This document shows positions 4,415 to 10,102 of a stretch of DNA of 10,102 nucleotides, one piece after another. Source of the DNA: Bacillota bacterium (GTDB lineage: Bacteria; Bacillota; Clostridia; Lachnospirales; Lachnospiraceae). The notes beneath the pieces are model-generated. The model made no database searches and had not been told where the DNA came from. It saw only the letters and a program-made list of their open reading frames with translations. Position 1 is the stretch's first letter; every line of letters begins with the position of its first letter. The DNA lies in the NCBI GenBank assembly GCA_023415475.1, contig JAEZKL010000078.1, positions 1-10,102 on the forward strand, given 5' to 3'. Both the position numbers and the translations under genes were made by a program.

Positions 4415-6133
4415 CTATTTGGAACCATAGAACTTGATCAGTGTATTTCGTATGGAAGGCTTAAATACCGTATTATGGTCATAGTCATCGATAACCTCGT
4501 ATTCCAGAGTAAGACCGTCATAGGTATGTTTCTTTATGTCCTCAATATTCCTTTCGATCATACCAATGAAAGGTACTTCTTCATCGCCCCCTACGGTTAC
4601 ATAAACAGAACAATCTAAGGCCTGCTTTCGTTCGTAGAACCAATTTTCGAAATTTTTTATACTTGCAAAATTTGTATTTGCCTGGAAGGAGGGACTGCCT
4701 ATGTAATAGTAAGCAAAGGTATCTTTACCGATGGTATCACTATGAAACAGTGCATATAAGCCCCAATAACCACCGTAGGAATGACCGGTAAGTGTTGTTC
4801 TCGCAGTATCTACACGTTAGTTATCACATAGATAGGGCATCAGATTCTCTACTAAAAACTGAAGATATAAATCAGGCTGCTCAAGCAGATCCCGCTCTCT
4901 GATGCTAAAATAGTCGTATCCATTCGGATAACCAACACTGGCTAAGATTACATCTTCCACTTCACCGGATATCATCAGCTTACGCAGTTCGGGATGATCA
5001 CTGAGCCTCCATACGCCATCGGTCATAAGAACCAGAGGATAACTTTTAGTTTCATCGTAACTTGGAGGTAATGAGACATGAATTACAAAGTTATCATTGA
5101 TTTCTTCATCATACATGACAATCTCATTGATATATTCCGCAGTGCCCGGATCAATTCCAATCACTTCTTTATAGAATTCATGGTCTTGTGACAGCTTGCC
5201 AACAGTAATGCTTTCTCGTTCTGCTTTGGTCATTGCCTTTGAAGCAGCAACACAGGAGGCCTCGTTATCACTATATTCCTTTTGGCTAAAATAGCAGATA
5301 CCCCGAAGAAGTGCTTCACAATCAATTATGTTATGTCCGGCTCCTGCTAAGACTTCGCTGTTAATTGTAAGTCCTTTATAAGCACGCTCGGTCAAAGTAC
5401 TAATCCACTGATCCGTTTTTTTGGAGGCTAAGGTATATTGGTCATCCTCTGAGCGGAAAAGGCATACTTTCGCTGATAGGGTAGTATTTCCCTCGGTGAA
5501 AAAGGTTTCCTCTCTTGTTAATATATCCAATGAATCTGTTCTTTTATTGAGTTCCGGATTAATAATAAGATAATTCGCTACACCGTTACCGGTATGTAAT
5601 AAATAGGCTGCAAAATATCCTGCAGTTTTATATCCGGCAAAGCAGATATCGTTCCTATCTATTTTATAATTATCACACACCCAGCCGAGCAGATTATTAG
5701 TTAAAAAGCTTTGATATGCTTGTGCATCTTCGACAAAGTCCCGGTTAGCTTCAGCTGTTGATTCTCTATCGTTCCCATTGTTTATGATTGCTATGAGCGT
5801 CTGTGTTGCATTAGAATTCAGATAATCTCTGAGTGCTATAAGCTGTATCTCATGAAATGTACTTCCTTGGATAAGGAAAAAGGATGCTTCCTTTGATGGA
5901 TCATAGGACGAACTTTTTATTAAATTAATTTCATAAGCTGCTCCAATTTCTTCATCAAAGAGTGTTATCCTCTCACCCAGCTCAGTGTTTTCCGCAATTA
6001 CTTTAGATTTCTCAGTATCGGTCATACCAATCTGATAGGATTTGGATTTTTCTTTGGTGATACCACTACATCCGCTCATCACTGATATCAAAGTAAGAGA
6101 GCAGATGATTAATAGTCTTTTCAATTGTTTCAT
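4415..6133 (-). pseudogene. Two-domain esterase lipoprotein interrupted by an in-frame TAA
   Basis: A 572-codon frame with one internal stop, TAA at 4819-4817 (codon 439). The start is ATG 6133, preceded by GGGAGGA eight bases upstream; the ATG at 6148 contains that site. Residues 1-22 are a lipoprotein signal with MSGC before C22, so the product would be anchored on the outer face of the membrane. Domain 1 (about 45-285) is an esterase-like alpha/beta-hydrolase whose nucleophile elbow is GYKTAG, with Lys169 at the Ser position. Domain 2 (about 330-572) is a second esterase of the Esterase D/feruloyl-esterase type (PF00756-like). It has GHSYGG with S452, GGDEE with D517 and YDHNT with H553, all after the stop. 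Domain 1 reads CDNYKID where domain 2 reads CDN-stop-RVD, so the lost codon was probably Tyr. Without readthrough, the 438-residue product lacks the only recognisable catalytic serine. Confidence 0.85.
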
Positions 6134-6178
6134 TGGTAATCCTCCCATAGTTATAAGACTTCATATAGGATTTATATT

Positions 6179-6230
6179 ACTATGTAATAGCAAAGAAATC
6201 TTGTCCATTCCTGTTCAGTTTTGTCCGAAC
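6179..6230 (-). promoter_or_regulatory. Candidate esterase promoter with three 10-bp activator-type repeats
   Basis: On the minus strand TGGACA (6207 to 6202) and CATAGT (6184 to 6179) are 17 bases apart. On the plus strand 6201-6230 reads TTGTCCATTC, CTGTTCAGTT, TTGTCCGAAC: three repeats in 10-bp phase, the outer two sharing TTGTCC. They cover and lie just upstream of the -35. AraC-family activators often bind direct repeats about two helical turns apart in this position. The AraC gene next door is the obvious candidate regulator; this link is inference. Confidence 0.4.
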
Positions 6231-6239
6231 CATAATTGA

Positions 6240-7142
6240 CTATTCGTTTGTACCATTTACTAAGGGAAGCCACAATTCACTTATTACATCCGCTGCATTT
6301 CGAAAGCCTTCCCTGCATACCTCCAAGGTTCCAAGTGCATTTATTTGATAGGAGGAAAAGGGTAAGAAGTTCATATAAATCTGATGCCATAGTCTTTGAA
6401 GTGCAATGGGACGTATCCCCATACAACGAAAGACAAGCCACTTTCTGGCGGGTATTTCCACTATTTCATATCCCTCGGGAACAGTATCTTTATTATATTC
6501 AACACCGATGCTCATACGGAACTCGCTCCCATTCGGTGTACAACCAATCTCATCATGAATTCCAATAATCGAGTCTGCAAAGTAGGTTGAATTATCCTTT
6601 GCTTCATAAAGGATATCATACATACCTTCTGCCCCGCATTTCTCTAAGTATTCAGGGATGGTTCTTTCTATCTCTTCGCTGGTTTGTATTTGAAACACCT
6701 TGGTTTTAGCCATTACCCTGATGCAGCTATGGTTAATTACCCGGTAATCTAAAGAAGAACCACCTTCCACCTGTAACTGGATACTCAGTTTGTTATACAG
6801 CTTTAAGCTGGCTCCGTTTTTTCTTACAGCATTCGGTGTGGCACCATGAAATCTTGTAAATGCCTTGGTGAAGCTTTCTGCAGTTTCATATCCATATTTT
6901 AATCCGATATCAAGTATTGAGGTATCAGATAATTGGATATCTTCACCGGCTAATGCAAGCTTACGATTTCTGATATACTCGCTGACAGTGATTCCTGTTA
7001 CAATACTGAAAATCTTTTGAAATTCATACTCTGACGAGAGTGCCTGTTTTGCTAACATGTTTAATCTCAATACACTCTGCTCATCGGTTAAGTGTAACTC
7101 TATATATTCAATTACTTTTTGTAGCCGGCTAATCCAGTCCAT
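6240..7142 (-). CDS. AraC-family regulator with GyrI-like effector domain
   Basis: A 300-residue protein. Residues about 8-107 form the double helix-turn-helix of AraC/MarA type, ending in the family signature (DIGLKYGYETAESFTKAFTR, then FHGATPNAVRK). Residues about 125-295 form a GyrI-like ligand-binding domain, recognisable from YEIVEIPARKWLVFRCMG at 225-242. This MarA/Rob-like layout, DNA binding first and sensor last, is common in Clostridia and often responds to small hydrophobic or cationic compounds. The ligand here is unknown. AAAGGA lies about eight bases before the ATG. The near-consensus promoter is at 7172-7200. The esterase lipoprotein starts 106 bases downstream on the same strand and is the likely target. 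Confidence 0.92.
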   Translation of the reverse strand: MDWISRLQKVIEYIELHLTDEQSVLRLNMLAKQALSSEYEFQKIFSIVTGITVSEYIRNRKLALAGEDIQLSDTSILDIGLKYGYETAESFTKAFTRFHGATPNAVRKNGASLKLYNKLSIQLQVEGGSSLDYRVINHSCIRVMAKTKVFQIQTSEEIERTIPEYLEKCGAEGMYDILYEAKDNSTYFADSIIGIHDEIGCTPNGSEFRMSIGVEYNKDTVPEGYEIVEIPARKWLVFRCMGIRPIALQRLWHQIYMNFLPFSSYQINALGTLEVCREGFRNAADVISELWLPLVNGTNE

Positions 7143-7171
7143 TCGTCATTTCCTTTAGTTATTTTCTTACA

Positions 7172-7200
7172 ATTATATATAAAAAGTAATCCAATGTAAA
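7172..7200 (-). promoter_or_regulatory. Sigma-A promoter of the AraC-family gene
   Basis: On the minus strand TTTACA (7200 to 7195) and a perfect TATAAT (7177 to 7172) are separated by exactly 17 bases, about 30 bases before the ATG. No intrinsic terminator is visible between the SleC-type stop (7284) and this promoter, so read-through from that gene is possible. Confidence 0.75.
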
Positions 7201-7283
7201 GTTATGGTATTCATCTGTTTTGTAATCATAATTAGAAGAAGGGTTAGTATATCTGACATGTACTGTGGGTAATTCATTTATAC

Positions 7284-9263
7284 CTATTGCGGGATAAGAA
7301 GCACCTGTCCTATCATAAGTACATCGCTTGTCAGGTTATTCAGAGACCTTATCGCAGCAACGGTAGTATTAAATCGCTGAGCAAGTAACCAGAGCGTATC
7401 GCCTGACCGGACGGTATAAGAAAAACTGGGAGGTGAAGTTTCTGTACCGGGGATCTGCAGGATCTGTCCGATATGGAGTACATCGCTTGTCAGGTTATTC
7501 AGAGCCTTTATTGCGGCTACAGTAGTATTAAATCTCTGAGCTAGTAACCAGAGCGTATCACCTGACCGTACGGTATAAGAAAAACTGGGAGGAGTGGGTG
7601 TAGTTTCCGTACCGGGAATTAGTAGAATTTGTCCGATCATAAGTACATCACTTGTCAGGTTGTTCAGAGCCTTTATCGCAGCAACGGTGGTATTAAATCG
7701 CTGAGCAAGTAACCAAAGTGTGTCACCCGATTGGACAACGTATTCAAACACCCCAGAACCGGGACCGGTTTCAGGGGTATTATCCTTAATGCCCCAATAG
7801 GTATCATAAAGCGCATTCCAGGTGGCTGAAGCAACGATACCATTTGCAGTCAGACCCATCATCTGCTGAAACGCAATTACAGCCTGGGCAGTATCATTTT
7901 CGAAGATACCGTTCTGCGTCAGTTGTGGAATGGTTGGGTAAAATTCACTGATAAAGCTAAGGATATATTCAAGGGTGATTACATCGACTCCGCTTGACCC
8001 TACCTCAAGTATAGAGCTGGGCGGGACAGTTCCGATCCCGAGAGCCGTACCCTCGCTATCCAGACCGGCCAGTTTTGCTACAGAGACATAGATATAAGAA
8101 ATCTTATTCCACGTTGCATTTCCTACGACGCCGTCGGCAGTCAGATTAAATATACTCTGAAATTTTTTTACTGCTGCCTGCGTACTATTGCCAAACACAC
8201 CGGGATCATCGGTTATAAGCGGAATAGCGGGATAGTTTCGCCTGATTCTGTTCAAGTAGGTCTGTATGGTCTGCACACCCAAACCCGTACTACCGAGTCG
8301 CATAGTACCGGGGAATGATATAATAATACCGGTAATGATATTAGTTTCTGAAATTTCGATATCATCCGGATAGTAATAACGCAGTATTTGAAATGCCGAC
8401 ATGCCCTGATTGGCTAAGGTTACTGTTCCCCATTGGGACAACCCCGCACAGGTCGCGGTCGTTCCATTGCAGAAGGACGTAAAGAACGGCGCAATCTGCC
8501 CTTGCCTGCGAACGTATTGATTGAAGATCACATCCACGATTTTGCTAATAGATTCATAAATAGTTCGCCCATATTGAAAATATTGGTCATAAGCGGTACT
8601 GTTTGTGATATCAAAATTATATCCTCGGTTTCTGTACCATTCTGTAAACACCCTGTTTAAGGCAAATGTGATAATGGCATAAATATTTGCCTCCAGCGAT
8701 GACTGCGGCCAGGTGGGATAGATTTCACTGCTGGCAACATTTTTGACATAATCAGTGAAGGACACCTGTACATTCGATGCGGAGGATGCAGGTGGACCAA
8801 GGTGTACGGTAATCGGTTGAGGAATGATGACATGTCGTAATACAAACGGTTCGGATAGAGGTCCTATCTGATTCCTTGGTTCTATCATTGCAACAGCCTG
8901 CCCTCCAAAATGGAGCTCATACCTGGCTGGAATCGTCTGGCTTCTTAGCATCGGAAGCAATGCCACAGGCTGAATTGCATTCTCACCATCAAAAATTTGT
9001 ACATCACCAATATGCAAGCTGTTATAGCCTTCTGCTTCCGCCTCTAATTCATAGGTAGAGTATGGAGTGCCCGTATAGCTAGGATCCAACGAAAAACTCC
9101 TATCTACAGCATCTAGCGTGATCTGTTTGGTTTCACCGCTTTCATCCGTTGTCAGATCATAAAGCACCGTACCTTCATGGTTCTTGACCTTTACCCGTAC
9201 ACCACTTAAAGGTAATGCGTCTTCAGCGGTACGGACTTGTATTAATAAATTACCTGTACCCAT
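7284..9263 (-). CDS. sleC: SleC-type spore cortex-lytic enzyme with three C-terminal LysM domains
   Basis: A 659-residue protein that should degrade spore-cortex peptidoglycan during germination. Residues 1-110 resemble the SleC N-terminal beta domain (GNLLIQVRTAEDALPLSGV). Residues about 145-305 match the SleC/SpoIID-like catalytic region: SFTDYVKNVASSEIYPTWP with E180 as candidate catalytic glutamate, NRVFTEWYRNRGY, STAYDQYF and GLSQWG at 274-279. Two peptidoglycan-binding type 1 domains follow (about 320-388 and 421-486), then three LysM domains (507-550, 561-605, 614-658). Usual SleC proteins are near 430 residues with one such binding domain, so the C-terminal third is an extension. Family members are zymogens activated by Csp proteases, which are not encoded in this window. 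AGGAGGG (9280 to 9274) precedes the ATG by 10 bases. No classical signal peptide, consistent with mother-cell synthesis. Confidence 0.88.
   Translation of the reverse strand: MGTGNLLIQVRTAEDALPLSGVRVKVKNHEGTVLYDLTTDESGETKQITLDAVDRSFSLDPSYTGTPYSTYELEAEAEGYNSLHIGDVQIFDGENAIQPVALLPMLRSQTIPARYELHFGGQAVAMIEPRNQIGPLSEPFVLRHVIIPQPITVHLGPPASSASNVQVSFTDYVKNVASSEIYPTWPQSSLEANIYAIITFALNRVFTEWYRNRGYNFDITNSTAYDQYFQYGRTIYESISKIVDVIFNQYVRRQGQIAPFFTSFCNGTTATCAGLSQWGTVTLANQGMSAFQILRYYYPDDIEISETNIITGIIISFPGTMRLGSTGLGVQTIQTYLNRIRRNYPAIPLITDDPGVFGNSTQAAVKKFQSIFNLTADGVVGNATWNKISYIYVSVAKLAGLDSEGTALGIGTVPPSSILEVGSSGVDVITLEYILSFISEFYPTIPQLTQNGIFENDTAQAVIAFQQMMGLTANGIVASATWNALYDTYWGIKDNTPETGPGSGVFEYVVQSGDTLWLLAQRFNTTVAAIKALNNLTSDVLMIGQILLIPGTETTPTPPSFSYTVRSGDTLWLLAQRFNTTVAAIKALNNLTSDVLHIGQILQIPGTETSPPSFSYTVRSGDTLWLLAQRFNTTVAAIRSLNNLTSDVLMIGQVLLIPQ
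7290..7745 (-). repeat. Three near-identical LysM-coding DNA repeats
   Basis: Segments 7614-7745, 7449-7583 and 7290-7424 encode LysM units sharing SGDTLWLLAQRFNTTVAAI, NNLTSD and IGQ(I/V)L. They are also closely similar at the DNA level. Linkers are Thr/Pro-rich (GTETTPTPPS, GTETSPPS). The pattern indicates recent duplication or gene conversion and makes copy-number change likely. Confidence 0.9.
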
Positions 9264-9320
9264 TCTTAACGATCCCTCCTATTAGCCCGCCTGGTTTAAA
9301 ATGATTGGGGTTAGTTCTGA

Positions 9321-9353
9321 TTTATATGGTTTTCTACAAATTAATTTTATTCT
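9321..9353 (-). promoter_or_regulatory. Weak candidate sporulation-type promoter of the SleC gene
   Basis: On the minus strand AGAATA (9353 to 9348) and CATATAAA (9328 to 9321) are 19 bases apart. The CATA-type -10 recalls sporulation sigma factors (G, E or K), which would suit a cortex-lytic enzyme, but neither element fits one consensus well. Placement 58 bases before the ATG is reasonable. Confidence 0.25.
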
Positions 9354-9510
9354 CGATTCGGTAAATAAATGATATATTCTACAGGTAAATCAAAGTAGTA
9401 ATATTGTTATAGTACGCATGGAACGGCACTAAGTAGTATTTTAAATTATTACAATTCTGAATATGGACTGGAAGATTTATTGAGAATTATAGATTATATG
9501 CCATAGAAAT

Positions 9511-9588
9511 AGGCCAAAACATATTAAAAAATGTCAAATTACTCCTCCTTAGAGGTTGCACATTCTTTATATGTTTTGGCCTTTTTTT
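9511..9588 (+). terminator. Long compound hairpin with strong plus-strand U-tract
   Basis: AGGCCAAAACATAT (9511-9524) pairs perfectly with ATATGTTTTGGCCT (9569-9582) and is followed by seven T. Inside the 44-base loop two more collinear helices are possible: AATGT (9530-9534) with ACATT (9560-9564), and CCTC (9544-9547) with GAGG (9552-9555). The U-tract points to termination on the plus strand, although no convincing plus-strand gene lies to the left. On the minus strand it also lies behind the CE15-like gene, where only ATTTCT follows. Confidence 0.65.
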
Positions 9589-9617
9589 AACTGTTAGGAA
9601 TGTAAAAATGTGTTTGT

Positions 9618-9626
9618 ATTATACCA
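9618..9626 (-). promoter_or_regulatory. Possible extended -10 promoter toward the SleC gene
   Basis: The minus strand reads TGGTATAAT, a TGn-extended -10 with perfect TATAAT, just downstream of the CE15-like stop. No -35 is recognisable 17 bases upstream. A transcript from here would run through the compound hairpin and reach the SleC gene with a leader of about 350 bases. Confidence 0.25.
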
Positions 9627-9649
9627 TACCGATCATATCAAATTTGCTT

Positions 9650-10102
9650 TTATTCTTCCTCTTTCGGGCAACTCCAATCAAAGATACGTTCCGGTTCGGG
9701 AAACGGCGTTTGAAAAAACTCATTCTGTAGCGGTGATCCATTCTTATAATGCTTGATGATATCTACCAACACCTGAATATCCTCAATTTTGTGGAAGTGA
9801 TAGCCCTTGCGATAATGCAAATATAAATGATCCTCTGCGTTTAAGAAGCGATACACCTCTTTTGCCGCCATGGCTGTCTGCCAAGAACCAACTGGATTGG
9901 CCCATAAATCACTTGCAGCGTCTGTTTCAATTAAAACTCGCGGTGAAATCATAGCTTTGAGAAAATGCTGGTCATAAGGCAGTTCATCTTCACGGTCGGA
10001 ATAATCAGCCAACTCACGAGAAAACCAATAAGGGAATTGTTGAATTAAATCGTCAAGCTGCTCATTCCGTTTTTCTTCGCCGGCCTCAGTGATCGCACTC
10101 AC
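9650..10102 (-). CDS. CE15-like (glucuronoyl esterase type) alpha/beta-hydrolase, C-terminal part
   Basis: The last 151 codons of a larger gene whose 5' end lies beyond the right edge. The codon GTG at the edge is internal, not a start. The stretch FPYWFSREL, then LPYDQHFLKAMISPRVL and ASDLWANPVGS, followed by VYRFL and HYRKGYHFHK, follows the C-terminal half of CE15 glucuronoyl esterases and related acetyl-xylan-type esterases. The acid-loop region is near DLWANP, and the catalytic His is probably in GYHFHK. CE15 enzymes cut the ester between glucuronoxylan and lignin. The nucleophile motif is outside the window, so the substrate class is inferred. The C terminus ends in Glu-rich PKEEE. Confidence 0.75.
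   Translation of the reverse strand: MSAITEAGEEKRNEQLDDLIQQFPYWFSRELADYSDREDELPYDQHFLKAMISPRVLIETDAASDLWANPVGSWQTAMAAKEVYRFLNAEDHLYLHYRKGYHFHKIEDIQVLVDIIKHYKNGSPLQNEFFQTPFPEPERIFDWSCPKEEE

Noticed and set aside
4388..4618. Plus-strand 76-codon frame
   Set aside because: It is antisense to the hidden 3' part of the esterase gene, whose minus-strand reading carries conserved catalytic motifs.
6042..6590. Plus-strand frames opposite the esterase start and the AraC gene
   Set aside because: Antisense shadows without ribosome binding sites or motifs; both opposite genes are well supported.
8433..9058. Frames on both strands within the SleC-type gene
   Set aside because: They overlap a continuous, motif-rich 659-codon gene in other frames and have no initiation signals.
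10100..10102. GTG at the right edge as a start codon of the CE15-like gene
   Set aside because: The family needs a large N-terminal portion including the nucleophile; the frame simply enters the window here.

Overview
The window looks like chromosomal DNA from a low-GC, spore-forming Gram-positive anaerobe, most likely a plant-fibre-degrading member of the Clostridia (Lachnospiraceae type). The evidence is an AT-rich background, strong AGGAGG ribosome binding sites, TTG starts, U-tract intrinsic terminators, a SleC-type spore cortex-lytic enzyme, a cyclic-di-GMP-I riboswitch and the end of a CE15-like carbohydrate esterase. The genus assignment is inference. No phage, transposase, CRISPR array, rRNA or tRNA was seen.

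Left edge (1-350): a minus-strand leader runs off the window. It has a candidate promoter, an extra structured domain, a clear cyclic-di-GMP-I riboswitch, and a ribosome binding site within the last 10 bases. The regulated gene must start just outside the window. Next comes a scarred stretch: a nested inverted repeat with an open reading remnant, a fragment of a GyrI-like ligand-binding domain, and an intact 55-codon zinc-ribbon gene.

Plus-strand block (484-4347): the zinc-ribbon gene, a duplicated BFD-like [2Fe-2S] protein, an exonuclease III family DNA-repair enzyme, and a two-gene unit of peroxiredoxin (bcp) and yaaA. The bcp-yaaA pair is a coherent peroxide-defence operon. Exonuclease III would repair oxidative DNA lesions, but it has its own terminator and possible operator. 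Copies of a ~41-bp repeat sit directly after two terminators.

Minus-strand block (4415-10102), read right to left: the C-terminal part of a CE15-like esterase (cut by the window edge), a long SleC-type cortex-lytic enzyme with three added LysM domains, an AraC/GyrI regulator with a near-consensus promoter, and a lipoprotein with two esterase domains. The lipoprotein gene carries one in-frame TAA just before the GHSYGG nucleophile motif of its second domain. Translation stays open for 133 more codons and keeps the rest of the catalytic set. It is therefore annotated as one 572-codon gene with a premature stop, not as a 438-residue protein. The AraC regulator probably controls this esterase, because three 10-bp repeats overlap the esterase's candidate promoter.

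The strongest points for follow-up are the interrupted esterase, the extra structured domain ahead of the riboswitch, the repeats placed behind terminators, and the LysM-extended SleC.
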